This document shows, piece by piece, positions 7,056 through 14,989 of a stretch of DNA of 25,492 bases (the stretch's first letter is position 1; every line of letters begins with the position of its first letter). The notes under the pieces were generated by a model. The model did not search any database. It worked only from the letters and a program-made list of their open reading frames with translations, and had not been told where the DNA came from. The stretch spans positions 1 to 25,492 of the forward strand of contig CAYFJU010000046.1 of NCBI GenBank assembly GCA_964343505.1. The letters are read 5' to 3'. Source of the stretch: TCS55 sp964343505. Lineage in GTDB: Bacteria; Fidelibacterota; Marinisomatia; Marinisomatales; TCS55. A program made the position numbers and the translations under genes.

Positions 7056-7766
7056 ATGAGACGAGTACCGAATACAAAAACACCCTACCTGATTATTGGT
7101 GACGGGCGCCTGGCCCGGCACCTTTCCCATTATTTTACCCTGCTGGACATTCCCTTTACCACTTGGTGCCGCAGGGATGATCGTACCCTAACCCCCTTTC
7201 TAAATCAAACTGATCGAGCATTATTGGCCATCACAGATGATGCGATTGAAGGATTTATTCCAGCCAATTCAGACTTACCCCATCCCACCTTTATTCATTT
7301 TTCCGGCTCCGTCGCCACCCCCTTGGCTGAAAGCGCCCATCCATTATTTACTTTCGGCCCCGAACTCTATGACTTGGAAACTTACCAATCGATTCCTTTC
7401 GTCACAGAAAAAGGCCGTTCATCATTTCAAAACCTTTTTCCGGAATTGTCCAATCCATCTTTTTCAATCGACGCGGGACAAAAACCCAATTACCATGCCT
7501 GGGCAGCCATGGCGGGGAATTTTACAACCATCCTGTGGACGGAATATTTTCGCCAGATCAATAAACTGGGATTGCCCAAAGAATTGGTTTTTCCCTACCT
7601 GAAACAGGTGGTCAATAATTCATTGAATCAGTCTAATGCTTTGACCGGGCCCTTGGCCAGGGGGGACCAAAAGACCATTCAAAAACATTTGGATGCTCTT
7701 TCAGAAGATGATTTTCAGGAAGTATATGAAGCGTTTGTGAATGTGTACCGTCGGAGGCGGGCATGA
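7056..7766 (+). CDS. Rossmann/DUF2520 oxidoreductase, PanG-like candidate ketopantoate reductase
   Basis: 236 residues. The N-terminal NAD(P)-binding motif is 'LIIGDGRLARHL' (about 12-23). A 'HFSGSVATPL' strand and 'HPLFTFG' follow, and the C-terminal helical DUF2520 part includes 'YHAWAAMAGNFTTILW' and 'LTGPLARGD'. Proteins of this architecture include Francisella PanG, an alternative ketopantoate reductase unrelated in detail to PanE. It is first in an operon with panB, panC and panD but no panE, so it probably reduces ketopantoate to pantoate with NADPH (inference from family and context). Its stop overlaps the panB start (ATGA). Confidence 0.72.
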   Translation: MRRVPNTKTPYLIIGDGRLARHLSHYFTLLDIPFTTWCRRDDRTLTPFLNQTDRALLAITDDAIEGFIPANSDLPHPTFIHFSGSVATPLAESAHPLFTFGPELYDLETYQSIPFVTEKGRSSFQNLFPELSNPSFSIDAGQKPNYHAWAAMAGNFTTILWTEYFRQINKLGLPKELVFPYLKQVVNNSLNQSNALTGPLARGDQKTIQKHLDALSEDDFQEVYEAFVNVYRRRRA

Positions 7767-8551
7767 AAACAATCCAAGGGTTGATGAAGGTAAAACAGCG
7801 TGGTGAAAAGATTGCCATGGTCACCTGTTACGATTACACCTCGGCCTGCATTGTAAATCAATCGGATATTGATATTGTACTGGTGGGGGACAGCGCGGCG
7901 ATGGTGATGCACGGCTATGAATCCACCGTTCCCGCCACGGTTGAAATGATGTCTGCCCATGTGGCCGCCGTGAGGCGGGGCATGCCCGATAAATTCCTAG
8001 TGGCCGATATGCCATTCCTGGCCCACCGTAAAGGTCACGAAAAATCCATGGATGCCGTGGACGCATTAATGAAAGCGGGCGCCAATGCGGTTAAAATTGA
8101 AGGCGGCAGGGATCATCTAAAATCGATTCGGTATATTGTTAAGTCCGGTGTGCCGGTGATGGGGCATTTGGGGTTGACACCTCAATCGGTTAACCAAATT
8201 GGAGGTTGGAAAGTCCAGGGACGCGAAGACTCCCAGGCAGAACAAATCATAGAGGATGCCAAAAGTTTAGAAGCCGTCGGTGTGTTTGCATTAGTTTTAG
8301 AAATGGTCCCGGCAGACTTGGCTGAGCAGGTTACGGTTGAATTGGCGATTCCAACCATTGGCATTGGCGCCGGTCCCGAGACTTCTGGACAAGTTTTGGT
8401 TTTTCAGGATGTACTGGGTATGAACCCTTCCTTCCATCCCAAGTTTTTACGCACCTATATGGATGGACTGGGTCAAATCCAATCTGCATTAAATACGTAC
8501 ACAAAAGATGTGAAAGAAGGCATGTTTCCGAACGCCGATGAGAGCTTTTGA
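7763..8551 (+). CDS. panB: 3-methyl-2-oxobutanoate hydroxymethyltransferase
   Basis: 262 residues, normal length. It transfers a hydroxymethyl group from methylene-THF to alpha-ketoisovalerate to give ketopantoate, the first step to pantothenate. Visible signatures are 'MVTCYDYTSA' (about 19-28), the metal ligands in 'LVGDSAAMVMHGY' and 'LVADMPFLAHRKG', 'AVKIEGG', 'GHLGLTPQS', 'LVLEMVPADLA' with the catalytic Glu, and 'IPTIGIGAGP'. It overlaps the preceding gene by 4 nt and panC by 1 nt (TGATG). Confidence 0.96.
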   Translation: MKTIQGLMKVKQRGEKIAMVTCYDYTSACIVNQSDIDIVLVGDSAAMVMHGYESTVPATVEMMSAHVAAVRRGMPDKFLVADMPFLAHRKGHEKSMDAVDALMKAGANAVKIEGGRDHLKSIRYIVKSGVPVMGHLGLTPQSVNQIGGWKVQGREDSQAEQIIEDAKSLEAVGVFALVLEMVPADLAEQVTVELAIPTIGIGAGPETSGQVLVFQDVLGMNPSFHPKFLRTYMDGLGQIQSALNTYTKDVKEGMFPNADESF

Positions 8552-9312
8552 TGCATACTTTTAAGGATATCAATGATTGGAGAACGTTTCGTCAAAGCAA
8601 ACTGGCAGCAGATGAAACGATTGGCTTCGTGCCCACCATGGGGGCCCTTCACCCGGGCCATCTTTCATTGGTGGAGCGCTCCGTGGCTGAAAATGACCGA
8701 ACGGTGGCCAGTATCTTTGTGAACCCGACCCAATTCAATGAAACTAAAGATTTGCAAGAATATCCCCGCGATTTGGAAAAGGATTCTGATCTATTGGAAA
8801 AGGCCGGCGTGGATTGGTTGATTTTCCCTGATAAAAAGCAAATGTATTCCGATAACTACCGCTACAGCGTGGTCGAAAATGAAGTATGCCGAAGGATGGA
8901 GGGGATCCATCGCCCCGGGCATTTTGAGGGCGTAATGACGGTGGTGATGAAATTGCTGAATATCGTGAAACCAACCAAGGCTTATTTTGGCAAAAAGGAT
9001 TACCAACAGCTAAGCCTAATCCAGGATATGGTTAATTCTTTTTTCATGGATGTTGAGATTGTTCCTTGCGAGACAGTGAGGGAATCTGATGGTTTGGCCA
9101 TGTCATCCAGAAACCTGTTATTAACCGCCGACGACCGAAACAAAGCACCGCTATTCCATCAGGCTCTGAAGTCGGGACGGTCGGAAGAAGAAATAAAATC
9201 AAACCTGCATGAAGCCGGATTTAAGGTGGATTATATCGAGAACCATAATGGCCGGGTTCTCGGGGCGGTGAAGCTTGGAAAGGTCCGATTGATTGACAAT
9301 GTTGAAGCGTAA
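8551..9312 (+). CDS. panC: Pantothenate synthetase (pantoate-beta-alanine ligase)
   Basis: 253 residues. It joins pantoate and beta-alanine with ATP via pantoyl adenylate. The nucleotidylyl-transferase HIGH-type motif is 'MGALHPGHLSL' (His34, His37); 'FVNPTQF', 'FEGVMTVVMKLLNIV', 'AYFGKKDYQQL' and 'GLAMSSRN' follow. It is about 25 residues shorter than the common 280, with the loss in the C-terminal lid domain. I chose the ATG at 8551, which overlaps the panB stop by one base, over a TTG one codon earlier. The end overlaps coaBC by 14 nt. Confidence 0.95.
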   Translation: MHTFKDINDWRTFRQSKLAADETIGFVPTMGALHPGHLSLVERSVAENDRTVASIFVNPTQFNETKDLQEYPRDLEKDSDLLEKAGVDWLIFPDKKQMYSDNYRYSVVENEVCRRMEGIHRPGHFEGVMTVVMKLLNIVKPTKAYFGKKDYQQLSLIQDMVNSFFMDVEIVPCETVRESDGLAMSSRNLLLTADDRNKAPLFHQALKSGRSEEEIKSNLHEAGFKVDYIENHNGRVLGAVKLGKVRLIDNVEA

Positions 9313-10522
9313 AATCCTGTTCAAAATCAGTGGTTCCATTGCCGCTTATAAATCTGCCGGACTCATTTCTCAATTGGTCCAGGATGGTCATGAAGTACAG
9401 ACCGTTGTAACGGATTCGGCCCTGAAATTTATCGGCCCTGCTACATTGGAAGGCTTAACCGGAAAAGCGGTCATGTCCGATGTATTTGAACATGGGAATA
9501 TGATGAGCCATATCGATTTGGCTAAATGGGCCGACTTGACGATTCTTGCACCGGCAACTGCAACAACCATCAACCGTTTCGCACAGGGCATTGGAGAAGA
9601 TTTAGTTTCGGCATTATTCCTGGCCCATGACTGGCAGAAGCCTTATTTCATTGCGCCGGGCATGAATTCCAACATGCTCACCCATCCGGCCACCCGGGCA
9701 TCTCTGCAAAAGCTGAAGGAATGGGGGGTCCATGTATTACCTACACAAGCAGGGAACTTGGCCTGCGGTGATGTGGGTCTAGGGCGGATGTTAGAGCCCG
9801 AATCTATCCACGAATTGATTACACCTTTTTTGGATGAATCAAAAAAAAGGCGTTCAGTTCTTATCACTTCCGGGGGAACCCGGGAACCGATTGACGCCGC
9901 CCGGTTCATTTCAAACATGAGCACCGGGAATACGGGGGCTACCATTGCCGACCTGTTTATTTCCAGGGGTTGGGATGTAACCTACCTGGTTGGAAAAAAC
10001 GCCGCAAAGCCCCAGTTTAATTGTGCCCTTCAAGCTTATGATTCCACGGCCGATCTACAGGAAAAACTTTCGGTTACATTGAAAAAAACTCATTATGATG
10101 CGGTCATCCACCTGGCGGCTGTAAGTGATTACAGGCCGGTGAGTATTGGGGAAAATGCATCAATCACTGGCATTACAGAAGCAGAGAAAATCCCTTCAAC
10201 GGAGGCTGCAGTCACCCTGAAACTGGAAATATGCCCCAAACTGGTGGATGGCATCAAGGCATGGTCGGTAAATAAAAATATCCACGTTGTGGCATTTAAA
10301 TTTACCGCGAGTCCTGAAGAAACTGACCGCTTTGAAGCAGTAGCCAATTTATTCCAACGCTCGAATGTCGATTGGGTGATCCACAATGATGCCGGCGACC
10401 GGCAGAATGGGCAGCAGTCAAAATTTCGATTATTTGTTGGGAATCGCCTGGAGGCAGAGGTGGAGACTGCCAAAGCGCTTTCCGTTTTATTGGAACAGAA
10501 AATTGCAGAGGTATTGGCATGA
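9299..10522 (+). CDS. coaBC: Bifunctional phosphopantothenoylcysteine decarboxylase / phosphopantothenate-cysteine ligase
   Basis: 407 residues from the ATG at 9299 (a TTG two codons upstream is less likely). The N-terminal CoaC flavoprotein half has 'ISGSIAAYKS' (10-19), catalytic His71 in 'SHIDLAKWAD', 'APGMNSNM' and 'ACGDVGLGRM'. The CoaB half starts near residue 180: 'VLITSGGTREPIDAARFISNMSTG', then 'AAVSDYRP' (273-280). The K-x-K-K motif of the E. coli CoaB loop is not evident; instead 'EKIPSTEAAVTLKL' (296-309) resembles the 'KISS...L.L' form of other CoaB types. It catalyses two successive CoA steps and needs FMN, which the same operon's rib genes feed. It overlaps coaX by 4 nt. Confidence 0.93.
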   Translation: MLKRKILFKISGSIAAYKSAGLISQLVQDGHEVQTVVTDSALKFIGPATLEGLTGKAVMSDVFEHGNMMSHIDLAKWADLTILAPATATTINRFAQGIGEDLVSALFLAHDWQKPYFIAPGMNSNMLTHPATRASLQKLKEWGVHVLPTQAGNLACGDVGLGRMLEPESIHELITPFLDESKKRRSVLITSGGTREPIDAARFISNMSTGNTGATIADLFISRGWDVTYLVGKNAAKPQFNCALQAYDSTADLQEKLSVTLKKTHYDAVIHLAAVSDYRPVSIGENASITGITEAEKIPSTEAAVTLKLEICPKLVDGIKAWSVNKNIHVVAFKFTASPEETDRFEAVANLFQRSNVDWVIHNDAGDRQNGQQSKFRLFVGNRLEAEVETAKALSVLLEQKIAEVLA

Positions 10523-11316
10523 CTTTATGTTTAGATGTGGGCAACACCACGGTCCACGGCGGCATTTTTGATGGCAACGATTTAATCGTTCAATTCAGAA
10601 AAACATCGGTGGCGCATCCTTCTTCGGATGAATCAGGCGTATTTTTACGGACCGTCCTGAAAGAAAATGGAGTCGACCCGGAATCCATCACCCAAATCGG
10701 CATTTGTTCCGTGGTCCCGGATGCCATTTATTCCTTACGCTCCGCCTGCTTAAAATATTTTAACATTACACCCTTTGAATTGGGGCCCGGGGTGAAAACC
10801 GGCCTGAAAATTAATTACCGCAACCCTCTTGAAGTGGGGGCGGACCGGATTGCCAATGCGGTGGCCGCCGTGAACCAATTCCCCGGGAAAAACCTGATCA
10901 TTATCGATTTTGGGACGGCCACGACCTTTGATGTGGTTTCCAAAAATAAAGTATATGAAGGCGGCGTAATTTTACCCGGACTGCAATTATCCATGGAAGC
11001 GTTAGAACAAAAAACAGCCAAACTGCCCCAAGTGGAAATTGTGCAGCGCAATCACGCGGTTGGGCGGTCCACCATGGGTAGCATTCAATCCGGATTATAT
11101 TATGGCCAAATCGGTACTGTAAAAGAGATCACGCAAAAAATTACGGAAGAAAAATTTAAAGACGCCCCGCCGATGGTCGTCGCCACCGGCGGCTTCTCCA
11201 GTTTATTCAGAGAAACCAAGTTATTTGATGTCATCGTAACGGACTTGGTCCTCCAAGGATTACGGCTGGCACTCATGGCTAACACAAAGGACATGTATGA
11301 AACGCATTTTGCTTAA
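10519..11316 (+). CDS. coaX: Type III pantothenate kinase
   Basis: 265 residues, ASKHA fold. It phosphorylates pantothenate in the first committed step of CoA synthesis, is insensitive to CoA feedback in known members, and depends on a monovalent cation. Motifs are 'LDVGNTTVHGGIFDG' (5-19, phosphate 1), 'GADRIANAVAA' (107-117, catalytic Asp109), 'IIDFGTATTFDVV' (128-140) and 'EGGVILPGLQLSMEAL', with 'TMGSIQSGLYYG' later. Start ATG overlaps the coaBC stop; the end overlaps panD by 20 nt. Confidence 0.95.
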   Translation: MTLCLDVGNTTVHGGIFDGNDLIVQFRKTSVAHPSSDESGVFLRTVLKENGVDPESITQIGICSVVPDAIYSLRSACLKYFNITPFELGPGVKTGLKINYRNPLEVGADRIANAVAAVNQFPGKNLIIIDFGTATTFDVVSKNKVYEGGVILPGLQLSMEALEQKTAKLPQVEIVQRNHAVGRSTMGSIQSGLYYGQIGTVKEITQKITEEKFKDAPPMVVATGGFSSLFRETKLFDVIVTDLVLQGLRLALMANTKDMYETHFA

Positions 11317-11650
11317 ATCTAAGATTCACCGGGCCACGGTGACCGATGCGGACCTTTCCTACGAAGGATCTATTTCCATTGATCTAAACCTGATTCGGGA
11401 AGCGGATTTAGTTTTGTTCGAACGGGTCGATATTTATAACATTAATAATGGGGAACGGATTTCCACCTATGTGATAGAAGGAGGACCCGGCGAAATTTGC
11501 CTCAACGGCGCCGCTGCTCGGCAGGCCCAGCCCGGGGACAAGGTAATCATTGCCAGCTATGCCGAATACAATGAAGCAGAGTTGCCCAGCCACAATGCCA
11601 CCCTCGTTTTCGTCGATGATGAAAATCAGGTGAAGCAAACCCATGTTTAA
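11297..11650 (+). CDS. panD: Aspartate 1-decarboxylase (pyruvoyl enzyme)
   Basis: 117 residues. It makes beta-alanine from aspartate for PanC. The self-cleavage site Gly24-Ser25 is present in 'YEGSISID', and Lys9, Tyr22, Arg54, Thr57 and Tyr58 match the active-site residues of the E. coli enzyme in place and spacing. 'LNGAAARQAQPGDKVII' is the usual C-terminal strand region. It starts within the last 20 nt of coaX and is followed by a 15-nt gap, one of the few non-overlapping junctions in the operon. This separates the CoA half from the flavin half. Confidence 0.96.
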   Translation: MKRILLKSKIHRATVTDADLSYEGSISIDLNLIREADLVLFERVDIYNINNGERISTYVIEGGPGEICLNGAAARQAQPGDKVIIASYAEYNEAELPSHNATLVFVDDENQVKQTHV

Positions 11651-11665
11651 AAAGCTGTCGCTTAG

Positions 11666-12700
11666 GTGAACCCCGAAGATATACAATTCATGGAATTGGC
11701 TCTGGCGGAAGCAAGGCGGGGCGGGTATGCGGTTCGGCCGAATCCACAAGTGGGGGCCGTTATTGTAAAAGATGGAGAAATCCTGGGAAAAGGCCACCAC
11801 GAATATTTTGGCGGACCCCACGCGGAAGTTAATGCTTTCAATCGTGTGAACAGGGAAGTGCGTGGCGCCACCATGTACGTCACCTTAGAGCCCTGTTCGC
11901 ACAATGGCAAAACGCCGGCCTGCACCGATATCATTACGGCTGACCGGTTTGAACGGGTGGTAGTCGCCAGTAATGATCCCAATGCGGATGCTACCGGCGG
12001 GGGTAACATTCTGGCTGAGCGGGGCATCACTGTGGACCAGGGGGTGTTGGAAGACGCGGCGGTTGAGATCAATAAGCCCTTTTTTACTTACCACCGACAA
12101 AAACGGCCCTACGTCATTTTAAAATATGCGTCCACCCTGGATGGGTTCCTGGCCATGCCCGATGGGCGCTCAAAATGGATTACGGGTCCCGAAGCACGAA
12201 AATCCGTTCATGAATTGAGAGCGGCTTGCCAAGGGATTATGGTAGGTTGGCGTACTGTGGCTGCGGATAATCCGGATTTGGGCAGTCATGGAACGGGGAA
12301 GGACCCGCAAGTATTTATCATTGATCCGGAGTTGAAAATTCCCGGGGATGTGAAAGTGTGGGAGAAAAATCCCGTTATTTTTTCCAATATAAGTTCAAAG
12401 GGTGATAACAGTATTTCTGTACTCACGTCGGAACAATTGGATAATATAAAAGTGGTTTTGGATGAAGTCTATATCAGGGGCATTCAAACCTTGTTGGTTG
12501 AAGGGGGTGGCGGGACCCTGACGGCCTTCCTGGAAAGCGGGCTGTATGATGAAATTCACGCTTATATGGCCCCCAAATATTTAGGCCAGGGCATCCCAGT
12601 ATTTAATGGGGCAAAAGATTTGAATGACTGGCCCATAAAACTGAAATCTGTTGATGCGATGGGAAAAGATGTCCGCATGATTTATGAGAAGGAGAATTAA
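11666..12700 (+). CDS. ribD: Bifunctional diaminohydroxyphosphoribosylaminopyrimidine deaminase / reductase
   Basis: 344 residues. It performs the second and third steps of riboflavin synthesis. Deaminase domain: 'RPNPQVGAVIVKDG' (24-37), zinc ligands His52 in 'PHAEVNAF', Cys77 and Cys86 in 'EPCSHNGKTPAC'. Reductase domain from about 145: 'ILKYASTLDGFLAMPDG', 'GIMVGWRTVAADNPDL', 'LLVEGGGGTLTAFLESGL'. The chosen start is GTG (11666), because the ATG eight codons later would remove part of the first helix. No FMN riboswitch precedes it; it is embedded in the operon. It overlaps ribE by one base. Confidence 0.94.
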   Translation: MNPEDIQFMELALAEARRGGYAVRPNPQVGAVIVKDGEILGKGHHEYFGGPHAEVNAFNRVNREVRGATMYVTLEPCSHNGKTPACTDIITADRFERVVVASNDPNADATGGGNILAERGITVDQGVLEDAAVEINKPFFTYHRQKRPYVILKYASTLDGFLAMPDGRSKWITGPEARKSVHELRAACQGIMVGWRTVAADNPDLGSHGTGKDPQVFIIDPELKIPGDVKVWEKNPVIFSNISSKGDNSISVLTSEQLDNIKVVLDEVYIRGIQTLLVEGGGGTLTAFLESGLYDEIHAYMAPKYLGQGIPVFNGAKDLNDWPIKLKSVDAMGKDVRMIYEKEN

Positions 12701-13293
12701 TGTTTACAGGAATCGTTGAAGAAACGGGCTTAATCCGTGGGGTCCATAGGACGGCTGATGGATTTGAATTATCCATTTCAGCCAGAAAGGTCATGGATGA
12801 TTTAAAAATGGATGACAGCATTTCAGTCTCCGGGGTTTGCCTGACGGTTGTTAGTCGTTCCGAACTTGAATTCAATGTTCAGCTGGTGCAGGAAACACTG
12901 GATCGCACATCAGCACAAAATTGGGCTGTCGGTCAAAGGGTGAACTTGGAGCGGGCTATGCTGCCTACCACGCGCTTCGGGGGGCATATTGTTCAGGGCC
13001 ATGTGGATGCCACGACCGAATTGATCGCTGTCTCCAAAGCCGATGAATCGGCTGAATTATCATTCAAATTGGCCAATGGCATATCCCGGTATATTGTAGA
13101 AAAAGGGTCCATTGCCCTGGACGGGGTGAGCCTGACCATAGCCAAAAAAGAAAAAGCAAAATTTACGATTGCAGTAATACCCCATACCATGGCCGTGACG
13201 ACATTGGGAGCAAAGTGTGTCGGCGATCAGGTTAATGTGGAAGTGGATATCATGGCCAAATATTTAGAAAACTTTTTACAGGAGACACCATGA
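12700..13293 (+). CDS. ribE: Riboflavin synthase alpha chain
   Basis: 197 residues, normal. It dismutates two 6,7-dimethyl-8-ribityllumazine molecules into riboflavin. It contains the internal duplication of two lumazine-binding barrels: the N-terminal 'MFTGIVEETG' with 'ISVSGVCLTVV' and 'GGHIVQGHVDATTEL' (about residues 87-101), and a second barrel with 'IALDGVSLTI' and 'IPHTMAVTTLG'. Start ATG shares a base with the ribD stop (TAATG); the stop overlaps ribBA by 4 nt. Confidence 0.95.
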   Translation: MFTGIVEETGLIRGVHRTADGFELSISARKVMDDLKMDDSISVSGVCLTVVSRSELEFNVQLVQETLDRTSAQNWAVGQRVNLERAMLPTTRFGGHIVQGHVDATTELIAVSKADESAELSFKLANGISRYIVEKGSIALDGVSLTIAKKEKAKFTIAVIPHTMAVTTLGAKCVGDQVNVEVDIMAKYLENFLQETP

Positions 13294-14489
13294 AAACAGC
13301 CACCATTGAAGCGGCTTTAGAAGATATCCGCAATGGGAAATGCATTATTGTGGTAGATAGCGAAGACAGGGAGAATGAAGGGGATTTGGTCATGGCTTCT
13401 GAATTGGTCACGCCTGATGCGGTGAATTTTATGTCCAAAGAAGGGCGCGGTTTAATTTGTATTTCCCTTTCGGAAGAGCGGGCCAATGAACTGGACCTGA
13501 AACCGGTGGAAGATAAAAATACCAGTCTCCATAAAACGGCTTTTACCGTCAGCGTGGACGCGATCAAAAACACCACCACCGGGATTTCGGCCTTTGACCG
13601 CTTTGAAACGATCCATACCCTGATAGACAGTGAGACTCTGCCGGAAGACCTAGCTCGGCCGGGGCATATTTTTCCCATTGTGGCCAAGGATGGGGGCGTG
13701 CTGCGGAGGGCCGGCCATACGGAAGCCAGTCTCGATTTGGCCCGCCTTGCGGGGCTAAAACCCAGCGGCGTGATTTGTGAAATCCTGGCTGATGACGGCA
13801 CCATGGCCCGAAGGGATGAGTTGGGCGTTTTTGCGAAAAAACATGATCTGAAAGTAATCACCATAGAAGATTTGATTCGCTACCGCCGGAAATTCGAAGC
13901 ATTGGTTAAAAAGGTGGAGACGGTGAAGCTGCCCACAGAATACGGGGATTTCGATTTACACCTGTATGAGGATGTATATGATGACCATTCCCATTTGGCC
14001 TTGTCCATAGGAAAAATAGATTCAGAATCCCCCGTGTTGGTGCGCGTACATTCGGAATGTTTAACCGGGGATGTATTTGGGTCCCGGCGCTGCGATTGCG
14101 GCCAGCAATTGGATATGGCCATGAAAGCGATTGCCGAAAAGGGTTCCGGAATCATTGTTTATTTAAAACAGGAAGGCCGCGGCATCGGCTTAAAGCACAA
14201 AATCAAAGCCTATAAACTGCAGGAAGCGGGCATGGATACGGTGCAAGCCAACGAAGAGTTGGGCTTTCCGCCCGACCTGCGGGATTATGGTGTTGGTGCA
14301 CAAATCCTGAAAGACTTGGGTGCCAGTAAACTGATTGTAATGACCAATAATCCCAAAAAATTGGTGGGCTTGGAAGGTCATAGATTAACCATCGTCGACC
14401 GACACCCGATCTATACTGAACCGGTGGAATCCAATGAACGATACCTGGAAACAAAAAAAGTAAAAATGGGGCACATGTTAAACAAATGA
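13290..14489 (+). CDS. ribBA: Bifunctional 3,4-dihydroxy-2-butanone 4-phosphate synthase / GTP cyclohydrolase II
   Basis: 399 residues. It supplies both precursors of lumazine. RibB half: 'DSEDRENEGDLVMASE' (about 23-38), 'GHIFPIVAKDGGVLRRAGHTEAS' and 'SGVICEIL'. RibA half from about 205: zinc ligands Cys257, Cys268 and Cys270 (C-x10-C-x-C in 'ECLTGDVFGSRRCDCG'), 'LKQEGRGIGL', 'DLRDYGVGAQIL' and 'MTNNPKK'. Both active sites look intact. It overlaps ribE and ribH by 4 nt each. Confidence 0.96.
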   Translation: MKTATIEAALEDIRNGKCIIVVDSEDRENEGDLVMASELVTPDAVNFMSKEGRGLICISLSEERANELDLKPVEDKNTSLHKTAFTVSVDAIKNTTTGISAFDRFETIHTLIDSETLPEDLARPGHIFPIVAKDGGVLRRAGHTEASLDLARLAGLKPSGVICEILADDGTMARRDELGVFAKKHDLKVITIEDLIRYRRKFEALVKKVETVKLPTEYGDFDLHLYEDVYDDHSHLALSIGKIDSESPVLVRVHSECLTGDVFGSRRCDCGQQLDMAMKAIAEKGSGIIVYLKQEGRGIGLKHKIKAYKLQEAGMDTVQANEELGFPPDLRDYGVGAQILKDLGASKLIVMTNNPKKLVGLEGHRLTIVDRHPIYTEPVESNERYLETKKVKMGHMLNK

Positions 14490-14896
14490 TAGCGATAGTT
14501 GTGAGTGAATTCAATACCAAAGTGATTGATGGCCTGTTGAAGGGCTGCAAACAAGCCTTGAGTGAAAATGGGCTTGTGGGGGATAAAATCCTGATTGAAC
14601 GTGTTCCTGGTGCATTTGAATTACCGGCCAAAGCAAAGCAGTTGGCCAGTAAAGATGGGGTAAAGGCTGTTATCACCTTGGGGGCGGTGATCAAGGGGGA
14701 GACCGATCATTATCATTATATTTCGGAAGCTGTATCCCATGGCATGATGCAGGTTACCCTGGAGTCTGAAATACCCGTTTTATTCGGCGTCTTGACCTGC
14801 CAAAATGCGGAACTGGCCTATGCCCGTTCCGGCGATGATATGACCAAAAATAAAGGCTACGAAGTGGGTAAAGCGGTGGTGCAGATGTTATCTTAA
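14486..14896 (+). CDS. ribH: 6,7-dimethyl-8-ribityllumazine synthase
   Basis: 136 residues, slightly short because the N-terminus begins directly at the first strand ('MIAIVVSEFN'). Motifs are 'VPGAFELP' (40-47), 'LGAVIKGETDHYHYI' (65-79, catalytic His75; Asp replaces the more usual Pro before it) and 'IPVLFGVLT'. It is the last gene of the cofactor operon. Its last 51 coding bases plus stop are partly duplicated at 24152-24204, beyond the nitrate cluster, which marks this 3' end as a likely recombination or integration point. Confidence 0.94.
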   Translation: MIAIVVSEFNTKVIDGLLKGCKQALSENGLVGDKILIERVPGAFELPAKAKQLASKDGVKAVITLGAVIKGETDHYHYISEAVSHGMMQVTLESEIPVLFGVLTCQNAELAYARSGDDMTKNKGYEVGKAVVQMLS

Positions 14897-14898
14897 AT
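14846..14898 (+). repeat. Left copy of ribH 3'-end repeat
   Basis: 53 bp covering the last codons and stop of ribH. Aligned by eye without gaps to 24152-24204: 43 of 53 bases agree, with the first 14 bases (AAAAATAAAGGCTA) identical. Same orientation as the right copy. Confidence 0.7.
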
Positions 14899-14989
14899 CG
14901 GAAATGCTTTTCATCGACCGATAGCATTTAAAATATATTGTATTTTCCCGTACCAATTAAACGTCTCCAAACAAATTACGAAGAAAATT

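Noticed and set aside
13250..13864. 204-residue open frame on the minus strand
   Set aside because: Lies antisense to ribBA, which has intact motifs throughout. The product is Ser/Arg-rich low-complexity with no family pattern.
14203..14694. 163-residue open frame on the minus strand
   Set aside because: Antisense to the ribBA/ribH junction, with no recognisable domain or ribosome binding site.
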